Origin: Nocardiopsis ganjiahuensis DSM 45031
GTDB taxonomy: Bacteria > Actinomycetota > Actinomycetes > Streptosporangiales > Streptosporangiaceae
Length of the DNA: 64,000 nt
Assembly (NCBI RefSeq): GCF_000341085.1
Contig: NZ_ANBA01000006.1
Span: 124,001 to 188,000, forward strand
Direction of reading: 5' to 3'
In this document: piece after piece, positions 44,091 to 53,104 of the stretch
How positions within the stretch are numbered: the first letter of the stretch is position 1
Layout: each line of letters starts with the position of its first letter
The notes under the pieces: model-generated
The model's database searches: none
Told to the model about the DNA's origin: nothing
The model's input: the letters and a program-made list of their open reading frames with translations, nothing else
Position numbers and translations under genes: made by a program

Positions 44091-45641
44091 ATGGTCTTGC
44101 TGGACCGGTTGGTCACCATCCTCGGCACGTACGGCACCCGGCTGGTCGGCCCGCGCCCGGCCCCGGACACGGTGTTGCGCGGCGTGGCCGTGCACGACGC
44201 CGCCGACCCGGAGCCGGAGGAGGCCGACGTCCTCCTCGCGGTGGGCGTCCAGGACCCCCTGGCGGCTGTCGGGCTCGCCGAGCGGTCCCGCTCCCTGGCG
44301 GTCGTGGTGCGGACCGCGCGCGAGGGCGGTGTGGACCCGCACGGGGAGGCCGCGGCACGGGCCGGGAGCGCGGGGATCGCGCTGCTGACCGTGGACCCGT
44401 CGGTGTCCTGGGGGCAGGTCGCCGGGGTGGTCTACGGGCTGGTGCTGGAGGGCGGCGAGACCGAGGCGGGCAGAGGGCCGGCGGACCTGCCGGCGCTGGC
44501 GGACACGATCGCCGCCCGGGTCGGCGGGCCGGTGGCCATCGAGGACCCGCGCCTGCGCGTGCTGGCCTACTCGGACCGCCAGGCAGAGGCCGACCAGGCC
44601 CGTTGGGACACCATCCTGGGGCGCGGGGTGCCCGAGGCGCTCCAGCGCCACCTGGAGGCCTCCGGGGCCATCGCGCACCTGGCCTCGTCCGCCGAGCCGG
44701 TGTTCGTACCGCCGGAACCGGAGCTCGGGCTGTCCGGTCGCACCGCCGTGGCCGTGCGCGTCGGCCGCGAGTTCATGGGGTCGCTCTGGGCCGTCTGCGA
44801 CCGGCCGCTGGACGCCGAGCGCTCGGCACTGCTGACCGAGGGCGCCCGCACCGTCGCGCTGCACCTGCTGCGCACACGGGTCAGCGCGGACCTGGAACGC
44901 CAGGTGGAGTCCGATCTGGTGAGCCGCCTGCTGGAAGGCGCGATGGACCCGACCGAGGCCGCCGGACGCCTGGGCCTGGCCGCAACCCCGCACCGGGTGG
45001 TCGCCCTCCAGGCGCACACGCCCGACGAGCGCCACTCCGCGACCCTGATGGCGTTCGAGCGGGCCACCACCGGTTTCGGCTGGTCACGCCCGGGACGGAG
45101 CACCGTCTTCGGCAGCACGGTCTACACGGTCCTGCCCTGTGGGGCGGACCCCTCCCCGGCCCGGGAGTGGGTGACGGAGACCGCTCGGGCGCTGCCCGGA
45201 CACGTGGTGGTCAACGCGGGGATCGGCGCCCCGGCGGACCTGGCCGGGCTCTCCGCGAGCCGCCGCGAGGCCGACGAGAGCCTCACCCTGCACGCCGCCC
45301 GCCCCGAGGGAGCCGCGGTGGCCTACGACGAGTCCTGGGACGACGTGCTCATCCACCGCCTGCGGATGGCCTCGGCCTCCGGGCGCCGCCCCGCCGACGG
45401 CCCGGTCGCCGACCTCACCCGGCACGACGCCGAGCACGGCACCCACTACGCGCGAACCCTGCGCGCCTGGCTCCGGGCCCAGGGCGACCCCAACGCGGCC
45501 GCGGCTGAACTGGGGGTGCACCCCAACACCGTGCGTCACCGGGTGCGGAGGATGGCCGAGGTGGCCCCGCTCGGCCTGGACCAGCCGAGGATGCGGCTCG
45601 CCCTGGCCATCGCCCTGGAGGCCTACGTCCCTGGGGAGTGA
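44091..45641 (+). CDS. PucR/CdaR-family transcriptional regulator
   Basis: 516 residues: an N-terminal PucR-like sensory domain, a GGDEF-like/GAF-like middle with LEAVGVQDPL-type strands and VVVNAGIGAPADLAG, and the C-terminal PucR helix-turn-helix (AAELGVHPNTVRHRVRRMAEV). Such regulators respond to amino acids, purines or sugars. ATG 44091 follows GAGGGGTCTTG. It diverges from the DadA-like gene across 187 nt, so it is its likely regulator. Confidence 0.87.
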   Translation: MVLLDRLVTILGTYGTRLVGPRPAPDTVLRGVAVHDAADPEPEEADVLLAVGVQDPLAAVGLAERSRSLAVVVRTAREGGVDPHGEAAARAGSAGIALLTVDPSVSWGQVAGVVYGLVLEGGETEAGRGPADLPALADTIAARVGGPVAIEDPRLRVLAYSDRQAEADQARWDTILGRGVPEALQRHLEASGAIAHLASSAEPVFVPPEPELGLSGRTAVAVRVGREFMGSLWAVCDRPLDAERSALLTEGARTVALHLLRTRVSADLERQVESDLVSRLLEGAMDPTEAAGRLGLAATPHRVVALQAHTPDERHSATLMAFERATTGFGWSRPGRSTVFGSTVYTVLPCGADPSPAREWVTETARALPGHVVVNAGIGAPADLAGLSASRREADESLTLHAARPEGAAVAYDESWDDVLIHRLRMASASGRRPADGPVADLTRHDAEHGTHYARTLRAWLRAQGDPNAAAAELGVHPNTVRHRVRRMAEVAPLGLDQPRMRLALAIALEAYVPGE

Positions 45642-45816
45642 CCCCCCGAAGCTCGGCCCCAGGGGGTTTTCGTTCGGGTACCGGGAGGCCGGTCTCCTGC
45701 GACACAGGGCAGGACGAGTCGAGCCGCCGGCGGGGAACCACAGGGCGAGGACTGCGCCGAAGGCGTCCGTGAGCGGGAGGGACCGCACGCGAAGCGGAGG
45801 TGCGAAACGAAGACAG
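45642..45816. other. Convergent intergenic region with terminator-like element
   Basis: CCCCC at 45642-45647 and CCAGGGGGTTTT at 45659-45670 can form a short hairpin ending in T residues. No gene seen. Confidence 0.45.
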
Positions 45817-46434
45817 TCAGCTGTTCTTGACGACGATGGTCTCCACCGTGTTGGCGACGTGCTCGAAGGCGTCGGCGGCGGTCTCCAGCTCCTCGATGAC
45901 GTCCTTGAGCTTGAGCACGGTCAGCGCGTCGTACTCGCCGCTGAACAGCTTCGCGAGGAGCTTGCGGTAGATGCGGTCGGCCTGGTTCTCCAGCTGGTTG
46001 ATCTCGATCCAGTAGCGGGTGAGGTCCTTCATGGACCGCAGCCGCGGCATGGCCTCGGCGGTGAGTTCGGCGGCCCTTTCGAGCACCTCGATCTGGTCGA
46101 TGATGCCCTTGGGCAGCCGCTCCAGCCCGTACAGGCCGATGAGGTCGACGGCGGCTTCCATGGAGTCCATGACGTCGTCGAGGTTGGAGGCGAGGCGGTA
46201 GATGTCCTCACGGTGCAGCGGGGGCGCCGAGCTCTTGTTGAGTCGGCGCATGATCGCGTGGGTGGCGTCGTCACCGGCGTGCTCGCAAGCACGCATCTTC
46301 TCGGTGATGGCCTCCCTGTCGGCCCCGTCGCTCATCAGCTCCACCAGCAGGCGGGCCCCGATGACCAGGTTGTTCGCCGAGTCGGTGAACATCTCGTAGT
46401 AGCTGTCATCACGCGGGCGCAAGCGCAGGCGCAC
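45817..46434 (-). CDS. DUF47 (PhoU-like) phosphate transport accessory protein
   Basis: 205 residues, all-helical, with the PhoU-like signatures REAITEKMRACEHAGDDATH, REDIYRLASNLDDVMDSMEAAVDLI and LLAKLFSGEYDALTVLKLKDVIEELE. DUF47 proteins usually precede and regulate a Pit low-affinity phosphate permease; no pit gene follows here. GGGAGAACGAC precedes GTG 46434. It stands alone, about 8 kb from pstCAB. Confidence 0.9.
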   Translation of the reverse strand: MRLRLRPRDDSYYEMFTDSANNLVIGARLLVELMSDGADREAITEKMRACEHAGDDATHAIMRRLNKSSAPPLHREDIYRLASNLDDVMDSMEAAVDLIGLYGLERLPKGIIDQIEVLERAAELTAEAMPRLRSMKDLTRYWIEINQLENQADRIYRKLLAKLFSGEYDALTVLKLKDVIEELETAADAFEHVANTVETIVVKNS

Positions 46435-46889
46435 GTCGTTCTCCCGATGGTGCGGTGGTCTTCCTTGGTGGATGTTAAGGGCGCTGACCAGCTGCTTCAG
46501 CGCGACAGCGTGGGCTGTCCACGTTCCGGCCCCGTCGGGGGGAGGCGGGTCCGGCTGTGGTCACCCCTCGTTCATCTGTCTGTGTCAACGCGTGGAACGC
46601 CACGGGGCGCGGGTTCCCTCGCAATCCTCCCAATCTCGGGTGACACCGGGACGGTTCGGGACGCTACCGTGTCCTGCCCCCGCTGGCCAGCGGAGTGATG
46701 AGACGGGAATCACCCAATCGAACGGAGACCGGCGGACAGCTCCGCCGAGATCCCCCGATGTCCACCTTCGGGCCATTGCTCCGCAATGACAAGTACCTCC
46801 CGCATTCACCTGTCCGATCATCCTGGCCTCCGAAGCCGTGGCCTCGGCGGACCCCGCCCCGGCCATTCTCTCGCCCTAGGATCTCCTCC
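46435..46889. other. 455-nt divergent intergenic region
   Basis: Between the DUF47 gene (minus) and the SCP-like gene (plus). I find no convincing gene. TAGGAT at 46877-46882 is a likely -10 box for the plus-strand gene. Confidence 0.45.
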
Positions 46890-47357
46890 ATGCCTTCAGC
46901 CCTGACCCCGAGCGCCGTGCGGCGGCTGCGCACCGCGCTGGACGAACAGCTCTCCGCCCTGGGCGAACCCGCCTTCGAGGGCACCGACGAGGAGGCCGTG
47001 GCCGCGGCGGTGCGGGCGGTCCTGCGCGCGCAGGAGCCCCTGCGCCCCGCACTGAAGGCCGCCGTGCGGTGCAGCCTGGCGGTCCTGGCCGACCGCGTGC
47101 CCGGACACAGCCTGGAGGTGCGTGTGCCGCCGTACGGGGCGGTCCAGGTGATCGAGGGGCCCAGGCACACCCGCGGGACCCCGCCCGGAGTGGTCGAGAC
47201 CGACCCCCTCACCTGGCTGCGGCTGGTCGACGGCCGGACCGGATGGGAGAGCGCGGTGGGCGAGCACGGCGTGCGGGCGAGCGGTGTGCGCTCGGACCTG
47301 TCCGCCCACCTTCCTCTGTGGCCGGAACCACAACTGGACAAACCTCCGAATTCGTGA
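46890..47357 (+). CDS. Sterol-carrier-protein-like (SCP2/MDMPI-type) protein
   Basis: 155 residues, cytosolic. A helical N-terminus ([16 protein letters not shown]) leads to a C-terminal SCP2-like half ([36 protein letters not shown]). The same small SCP-like gene lies directly before purF in Streptomyces. ATG 46890 follows TAGGAT by 7 nt without a ribosome-binding site, so a leaderless transcript is likely. Ligand unknown. Confidence 0.8.
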   Translation: MPSALTPSAVRRLRTALDEQLSALGEPAFEGTDEEAVAAAVRAVLRAQEPLRPALKAAVRCSLAVLADRVPGHSLEVRVPPYGAVQVIEGPRHTRGTPPGVVETDPLTWLRLVDGRTGWESAVGEHGVRASGVRSDLSAHLPLWPEPQLDKPPNS

Positions 47358-47493
47358 CGGATCAGACAGCCGGTTGCCGGAGGAATGGACAACCGCGCAC
47401 CTGGCCGGGAGTTCGGCTGAACGAGCGGCCGGGTGAGCGGTCTCGTCGACCCCGAGTGGCGACCCGCCGTCGGCCAGCGGCTAAGCTGTGCCT

Positions 47494-48990
47494 GTGTCGT
47501 ACTCCGACGGCCGGCTCTCCATGGACCTCGATCCGCTCGAACGCGGCCCGCAGGACGCCTGCGGCGTTTTCGGGGTCTGGGCACCCGGCGAAGAAGTCAG
47601 CAAGCTCACCTACTTCGGTCTCTACGCGCTCCAGCACCGCGGGCAGGAATCCGCGGGCATCGCCACAAGCGATGGGGAGCGGATCGTCGTCTACAAGGAC
47701 ATGGGACTGGTCTCCCAGGTCTTCAACGAGGCGACGCTCGACTCCCTGAGAGGCCACCTCGCGATCGGCCACTGCCGTTACTCCACGACCGGTTCACCGG
47801 TGTGGGAGAACGCCCAGCCGACCTTCTACACCGCGCGTGAGGGAGGTCTGGCACTCGGCCACAACGGCAACCTGATCAACACCCCGGAACTGGCCGCGAT
47901 GCTGCCCGACCAGCGCCGCGGTGCCACGACCGACACCGAGGTCCTCACCAACCTCCTCGCGGCCAGGGCCAAGGACGGCCAGACCCTCGAGGAAGCGGCA
48001 CTGGACCTCCTCCCCAAGGTGCGGGGCGCGTTCTCCCTGGTCTTCATGGACGAGAACACCCTCTACGCCGCGCGCGACCCGCAGGGCATCCGCCCGTTCG
48101 TGCTCGGTCGCCTGGGTGAGACCTCCGGTTCCGGCGGCTGGGTCGTCGCCAGCGAGACCGCCGCCCTGGACATCGTGGGCGCCAAGGTCGTCCGCGAGAT
48201 CGAACCGGGCGAGCTCCTCGTGATCGACGGCGACGGGGTACGCTCCCGCCGCTTCGCCCCGGCCCGCCGCAAGGGCTGCCTGTTCGAGTACGTCTACCTG
48301 GCGCGCCCGGACACGACCATCAACGGGCGCAACGTGAACTCCACCCGTGTGGAGGTCGGCCGCCGCCTGGCCAAGGAGCACCCGGTCGAGGCCGACCTGG
48401 TGATCCCGGTCCCCGAGTCCGGCACCCCCGCCGCGGTGGGTTACGCCGAGGCGAGCGGTATCCCCTTCGCCCAGGGGCTGGTGAAGAACTCCTACGTGGG
48501 GCGCACGTTCATCCAGCCCAGCCAGACCCTGCGCCAGCTGGGCATCCGGCTCAAGCTGAACCCGCTGCGCGAGGTCATCGAGGGCCGCCGCCTGGTGGTC
48601 GTGGACGACTCGATCGTGCGCGGCAACACCCAGCGGGCACTGGTCCGGATGCTCCGTGACGCCGGCGCCGCAGAGGTGCACGTGCGGATCTCCAGCCCGC
48701 CCGTGCTGTGGCCCTGCTACTACGGCATCGACTTCGCCACCCGCGCCGAGCTCATCGCCGCGAACCTGTCGGTGGACGAGATCGCCGAGTCGGTCAACGC
48801 GGACTCGCTGGCCTACGTGGACCTGGAGGAGCTCATCGCCGCCTCCGAACAGCCCAAGGACCAGTTGTGCCGGGCCTGCTTCGACGGGGTCTACCCGTTG
48901 GAGGTCGACGCCGACTCCCAGGGCAAGTACCTGCTGGAGAAGGCCTGCGGCACCCCCGAGGGCTCCACTCTGGCCACCAGCCACAAGTAA
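47494..48990 (+). CDS. purF: Amidophosphoribosyltransferase PurF
   Basis: 498 residues. After an ~18-residue propeptide the nucleophilic Cys lies in QDACGVFGVWAPGEE and becomes N-terminal on processing. The Ntn glutaminase domain is followed by a PRPP-binding phosphoribosyltransferase domain (VVVDDSIVRGNTQRAL). First step of purine synthesis. I chose GTG 47494: the distance from start to DGRL and QDAC then matches Streptomyces PurF from memory, and TAAGCT lies 6 nt upstream (leaderless). GTG 47488 is the alternative. Confidence 0.95.
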   Translation: MSYSDGRLSMDLDPLERGPQDACGVFGVWAPGEEVSKLTYFGLYALQHRGQESAGIATSDGERIVVYKDMGLVSQVFNEATLDSLRGHLAIGHCRYSTTGSPVWENAQPTFYTAREGGLALGHNGNLINTPELAAMLPDQRRGATTDTEVLTNLLAARAKDGQTLEEAALDLLPKVRGAFSLVFMDENTLYAARDPQGIRPFVLGRLGETSGSGGWVVASETAALDIVGAKVVREIEPGELLVIDGDGVRSRRFAPARRKGCLFEYVYLARPDTTINGRNVNSTRVEVGRRLAKEHPVEADLVIPVPESGTPAAVGYAEASGIPFAQGLVKNSYVGRTFIQPSQTLRQLGIRLKLNPLREVIEGRRLVVVDDSIVRGNTQRALVRMLRDAGAAEVHVRISSPPVLWPCYYGIDFATRAELIAANLSVDEIAESVNADSLAYVDLEELIAASEQPKDQLCRACFDGVYPLEVDADSQGKYLLEKACGTPEGSTLATSHK

Positions 48991-48995
48991 CAGAC

Positions 48996-49025
48996 ACGCG
49001 GCGGGCCGTTCGCGGTCCGCCGCGT
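48996..49025 (+). terminator. Hairpin between purF and purM
   Basis: ACGCGGCGGGCC pairs with GGTCCGCCGCGT (one G-T) over a 6-nt loop, 5 nt after the purF stop. It may attenuate or only partly stop read-through into purM. Confidence 0.55.
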
Positions 49026-49127
49026 CCCGGAACCCCCTCCGGATCCTCCGGCGTGCCCTGGAAGAGGGCCGCTGACGCTCGCACCAGCGAGCACTCGCAC
49101 ACCACCCCGAACACGAGGAGAACTCGC

Positions 49128-50207
49128 GTGGCAGCCGACAGCACAGGGGCGACGGGCGCGTACGCGGCCGCGGGCGTCGACATCGCCGCCGGTGAGCGCG
49201 CCGTCGACCTGATGAAGCGTCACGTCGCGCGTACGCGCCGGCCCGAACAGGTCACCGACGCCAGCGGTTTCGCCGGCCTGTTCCGTCTGGACACGGCCAA
49301 GTACAAGGACCCGGTCCTGGCCACCTCCACCGACGGGGTCGGTACCAAGGTCATGCTCGCCCAGCAGATGGACAAGCACGACACCATCGGTATCGACCTG
49401 GTCGGAATGGTCGTGGACGACCTGGTCGTCTGCGGCGCCGAACCCCTCTTCATGACCGACTACATCGCCACCGGCGCCGTGGTGCCCGAGCGCGTCGCGG
49501 AGATCGTCGGCGGCATCGCCGAGGGCTGCCACCAGGCGGGCTGCGCGCTCGTCGGGGGCGAGACCGCCGAACACCCGGGTGCGATGGACCCCGAGGAGTA
49601 CGACCTGGCCGGGGCCGGCACGGGCGTGGTCGAGGGTGACGCGATCCTGGGACCGGACCGGGTGCGCGAGGGCGACGCCGTGATCGCGATGGCCTCCTCC
49701 GGCCCGCACTCCAACGGTTACTCGCTGGTCCGGCACATCGTGGACGGGGCCGACCTGGACCTGCACGCGCGGGTCCCGGAGCTGGGCGGGGTCCTGGGCG
49801 AGGTCCTGCTCACCCCGACGCGTGTCTACGCCAAGGACTGTGTGGCGCTGACCGCCGAGGTCGAGGTGCACGCCTACTCGCACATCACCGGCGGCGGACT
49901 GGCCGCGAACCTGTCCCGTTCGCTGCCCGAGGGCCTGGACGCCGAACTGGACCGCTCCACCTGGGCTCCGCTGCCGGTCTTCGGCTACCTGGCCGAGAAG
50001 GGCGGGGTCAGCCGGGAGGACATGGAGGCCACGTTCAACATGGGCGTGGGCATGGTGGCGATCGTCGCCGCGGACGACGCGGAGCGCGCGCTGGGCGTGC
50101 TCGCCGAACGCGGTGTCGAGGCGTGGCGCCTCGGCGTGGTGAAGGCCGGTGCGGCGGAGGATGCCTCCGGGCAGGCCGTGCTGAACGGCGAGTACCGAAA
50201 CGCGTAA
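49128..50207 (+). CDS. purM: Phosphoribosylformylglycinamidine cyclo-ligase PurM
   Basis: 359 residues. Signatures: YAAAGVDIAAGERAVDLMK, VLATSTDGVGTKVMLA, GIDLVGMVVDDLVVCGAEPLF, LVGGETAEHPG and YSHITGGGLAANLSR. It closes the imidazole ring to give AIR, the fifth step of purine synthesis. GAGGAGAACTCGC precedes GTG 49128. Follows purF after 137 nt containing a hairpin. Confidence 0.96.
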   Translation: MAADSTGATGAYAAAGVDIAAGERAVDLMKRHVARTRRPEQVTDASGFAGLFRLDTAKYKDPVLATSTDGVGTKVMLAQQMDKHDTIGIDLVGMVVDDLVVCGAEPLFMTDYIATGAVVPERVAEIVGGIAEGCHQAGCALVGGETAEHPGAMDPEEYDLAGAGTGVVEGDAILGPDRVREGDAVIAMASSGPHSNGYSLVRHIVDGADLDLHARVPELGGVLGEVLLTPTRVYAKDCVALTAEVEVHAYSHITGGGLAANLSRSLPEGLDAELDRSTWAPLPVFGYLAEKGGVSREDMEATFNMGVGMVAIVAADDAERALGVLAERGVEAWRLGVVKAGAAEDASGQAVLNGEYRNA

Positions 50208-50247
50208 GCGGCACCGGGCACCCGGGAACCGGGTGAGGGACGCGAAC

Positions 50248-50287
50248 ATAGCCGGTGCGAACCACCACAGTGGTTCGCACCGGCTAT
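50248..50287. terminator. Strong terminator after purM
   Basis: ATAGCCGGTGCGAACCAC (50248-50265) and GTGGTTCGCACCGGCTAT (50270-50287) are an exact 18-bp stem with a CACA loop. It separates purM from the convergent DUF3073 gene. Confidence 0.9.
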
Positions 50288-50386
50288 ATCCACCTGTCCG
50301 CGACGGCTCCCCGGTGGAGAACCGTAACCGCTACAGGTCAGCGGTTGTTGTCCGAGCGACCCGAAAGACTCGGATGCGTCCGACGA

Positions 50387-50614
50387 CTACTTGTCGGACT
50401 CCGAGTACTTGTCGGCAAGATCCGCGTAGCGATCGACCAGGTCGTCCTGAGGTTCCGTGTAGGAATCGTCCGGACCCGACGGCCCGGAGGGAGACCCCTC
50501 GTCCTCAGCGACACCCAGCTCCGACCGCAGCCGCTCAAGGTCGGTCCCACCGGAGCTGTACTTGAGCTTCCGGGCGACCTTCTGCTGCTTGGCCTTGGCT
50601 CGGCCGCGCCCCAT
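50387..50614 (-). CDS. DUF3073 protein
   Basis: 75 residues. The N-terminus MGRGRAKAKQQKVARKLKY is strongly basic and conserved in actinobacteria, followed by DLERLRSELG and an acidic, probably disordered tail (DDLVDRYADLADKYSESDK). Its place beside purM and near bldC is conserved in Streptomyces. The basic head suggests nucleic-acid binding; no function is known. Confidence 0.9.
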   Translation of the reverse strand: MGRGRAKAKQQKVARKLKYSSGGTDLERLRSELGVAEDEGSPSGPSGPDDSYTEPQDDLVDRYADLADKYSESDK

Positions 50615-50867
50615 TGGCTCGACCCCCTCAACGATTGGGTTCCGACGAACCCCAGATCACTTACTAACCCGCACTACCAGGCTGACGGCCGTCAAACGCG
50701 ACTGACGACAGGCGCCAGCTTACGTACACATACAACCGTACCTGGTCGGACCCCACCGTGCCTACGCCACCCGGGTGTGACGGATGTGGTGTAGGCACGG
50801 AAGCCCTTTCTGCCTGGGACTTCTCACGGTGAGTGCCAGACGGAACGATCTGTGCCACGATTCGATC

Positions 50868-51701
50868 GTGCTGCCCTACACCGCCTATCTCCGCGTCTAC
50901 CAGCCGATCACGGCCTTCTCCCCGCGTGACCGCCGGTACTGGGAAGGGTACTCGGAGTCCACGGACCGCCCCAAGCGCGTGAACGCCCTGGCCGCCGAGC
51001 ACGCCGAGAGCCTGGGCCGGGCCATCACCACCCCGCCGGTGATCGCGCCCGCCGAGGAGAGCGGGGACGCGTACCTGCGCCGGGTGAACGAGCAGCTGTA
51101 CGTCTGTCCGTGGCAGACCCGCCTGCGCTCCTGGCGCGCCTTCGCGGAGTTCACCGACGCCATGCCGCGCCCCCTCGTCGAGGCGTTCGTGCCCGCGCGG
51201 GAGGCCGATCGGGCCGAGACCGGGTACCGGCAGTGGCGCGACTCCGGAGCGCAGGCCCAGCCGGGCATCCTGTCGAGCAACTGGACGATCCCGGTCCCGT
51301 GGTTCGTTCCGTTCGAGCCCCAGGAGCGCTGCCTCGTCCTGTCCACCGGGTCCACCAGGACCCTGCTGTACCTGACCAGGACCGCGCAGGCCAGGCGGCG
51401 CCTCGAACACACCGCGGCGGTCATGCTCGAGCGCATCGGGGAGCACGCGGTGTCCTCCGCGACCGAGCGGCTCATGGACTGGCTGTCCTCGACGGCGCAC
51501 CCCGACTCCCTCCTCGAGCTGGACTACGGAGGGCTGCCGCACCTGCTGAGCGACGACCACCTGAGCGAGGACCACTCGGTGGCCGAGGTGGCCGAGGCCG
51601 TGGAGGCGCTCGCCAAGGGCGAGGACTCCCGCATGGCGGAGCTCCGCAGAAGGCTCACCCTGCGGTGGAGGTCGGTGCGTGCCCTCCAGCACGCCAACTG
51701 A
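50868..51701 (+). CDS. Conserved actinobacterial hypothetical protein upstream of bldC
   Basis: 277 residues, soluble, no family I can name. It starts LPYTAYLRVYQPITAF and contains conserved-looking blocks RYWEGYSESTDRPKRVNALA, VCPWQTRLRSWRAF, NWTIPVPWFVPF and the basic C-terminus RRRLTLRWRSVRALQ. GTG 50868 has no ribosome-binding site; CACGAT lies 6 nt upstream. A protein with this kind of N-terminus sits before bldC in other actinobacteria (recollection), suggesting a conserved but uncharacterised partner gene. Confidence 0.75.
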   Translation: MLPYTAYLRVYQPITAFSPRDRRYWEGYSESTDRPKRVNALAAEHAESLGRAITTPPVIAPAEESGDAYLRRVNEQLYVCPWQTRLRSWRAFAEFTDAMPRPLVEAFVPAREADRAETGYRQWRDSGAQAQPGILSSNWTIPVPWFVPFEPQERCLVLSTGSTRTLLYLTRTAQARRRLEHTAAVMLERIGEHAVSSATERLMDWLSSTAHPDSLLELDYGGLPHLLSDDHLSEDHSVAEVAEAVEALAKGEDSRMAELRRRLTLRWRSVRALQHAN

Positions 51702-52411
51702 CAGTCAGGAACGCTCCAGCTTTTCGTGGACACGGCACCACCGGCTGTCGCTATCCGAGTACCGGAACGTGCTTGCGCCACGCCGTGGACCAACCTGGTA
51801 CACCAGGTTTCTCGGCCGTACGAAACCGTCTTTTCGCACGTGACGGCGGTGTGCACCCCCACCCGGCCAAGGCACGACATCAAGCGTCGTGAAACTGGGC
51901 ATAACGCCCGATAGGGATCGACGTAGACTGTAGCGAGTCGGTAACTGAGCGCACTCTGAGTAATCAGGAAACCCTTGCCACGCCGAGGATGCGCGTGGCC
52001 TGAGCCACCAGCCGCAACGGACCGGCGCCAGGCGCGCCACCGCACCCCACCTCTCGCCACAGCGCGACTGACCAGGGCCTGCGCCCTCTTCCCCCGGACT
52101 CGGCCATCGGGTTTCGGTCAGCTCCGCCCTAGCACTTCGGGCTCTCCGGATCGAGAAAAACGAGGCCCGAGAACGAAGTTTTGACCGAATACGCCACATG
52201 CCACTAAACGTGTCGCTAGAATCACTTAGCGTGACGCGGCCACGGGCGGCTTTCATGGGCCTCCCACACGCAAAGTTGCTTGGAGTGGTCGCATAATCAC
52301 CTCGGGTGATGCCATCATGGTCTCGTAGCGGGACCTATTGGACATCCGGGCCAAGTGCCAGGAATAAGGCTCAAGGATCGGCACACAGATCCAGGAGGAG
52401 AGGCCGTACAC
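51702..52411 (+). promoter_or_regulatory. 710-nt region upstream of bldC
   Basis: No gene is apparent. It contains a perfect palindrome AACCTGG-TACA-CCAGGTT (51792-51809), a TAGACT box near 51924-51929, and a dyad CGCTA...TAGCG near 52211-52229. The length suggests a long untranslated leader or a multi-input promoter for bldC. Confidence 0.5.
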
Positions 52412-52615
52412 ATGTCAACTCGCACGCCCGAGGCGGAGCCCCTGTTGACCCCCGCCGAGGTTGCCACCATGTTCCGCGTGGACCCCAAGACCGTGACACG
52501 CTGGGCCAAGGCGGGCAAGCTGACCTCGATCCGCACCTTGGGCGGCCACCGCCGCTACCGCGAGACTGAGGTCCGCGCCCTGTTGGCCGGAATCCCCAGC
52601 CAGCGTACGGAGTGA
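52412..52615 (+). CDS. bldC: Developmental regulator BldC (MerR-like HTH)
   Basis: 67 residues beginning MSTRTPEAEPLLTPAEVATM and containing FRVDPKTVTRWAKAGKL and the wing LGGHRRYRETEVRALLAG. It is nearly identical to Streptomyces BldC, a small MerR-type DNA-binding protein that lacks an effector domain and controls entry into development. AGGAGGAGAGG lies upstream of ATG 52412. The upstream in-frame residues are not part of the protein. Confidence 0.96.
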   Translation: MSTRTPEAEPLLTPAEVATMFRVDPKTVTRWAKAGKLTSIRTLGGHRRYRETEVRALLAGIPSQRTE

Positions 52616-52898
52616 TCTCCCCGGCCTGTGCTGACTCCGGGGGGTAGTCAACTGGTATGAATTTTCTCAGCGAACTTCTGTGATCATCCAAGGACACCGC
52701 TGAGAGGGCCTATCGTCAGAGGTGTCCGGAAGGTGAAACCCCGCTTTCCGGGTGATCAGCCCTTGCGGCGGCAGGTGAAACACGCTTTGTTCCCGGACCT
52801 CGGTCCGGCGTCGTCGGGAGCGGCCCGGAGACGTTAAACCACACGTGGGGTCGGTAGCGGGACGGCTGGACGAGCTCTGGCTGCCGGCGAGAGTTCAA
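52616..52898. other. Intergenic region after bldC
   Basis: About 280 nt with no gene I can support. Confidence 0.4.
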
Positions 52899-52929
52899 GG
52901 GCGGGTCACCCGGACGGGGTGACCCGCCC
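52899..52929. terminator. Terminator-like hairpin
   Basis: GGGCGGGTCACCC (52899-52911) and GGGTGACCCGCCC (52917-52929) are an exact 13-bp stem with a 5-nt loop. Confidence 0.75.
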
Positions 52930-52933
52930 ACCC

Positions 52934-53089
52934 GTCACCCTCCACCACCCTCAACGGACGCCGCCGGCGCAGCCCCACCCTCTTCGTCACCCTCCACCAC
53001 CCTCAACGGACGCCGCCGGCGCAGCCCCACCCTCTTCGTCACCCTCAACAAACGCCTGCGGCGCAGCCCCAACCGCCCCTGCCTCGTGA
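52934..53089. repeat. 52-bp tandem repeat
   Basis: A 52-nt unit starting GTCACCCTCCACCACCCTC begins at 52934 and repeats identically at 52986. A third, shortened and diverged copy starts at 53038. Non-coding, between the terminator and the 3' end of the LAxTG protein gene. Confidence 0.85.
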
Positions 53090-53104
53090 GGGCGCGGCCC
53101 GGGC

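Noticed and set aside
42087..45035. Single 982-codon minus-strand frame running through the Gre gene, the DadA-like gene and pucR
   Set aside because: Only the last 153 residues show family similarity and have a ribosome-binding site at ATG 42548; the rest is other genes read out of frame.
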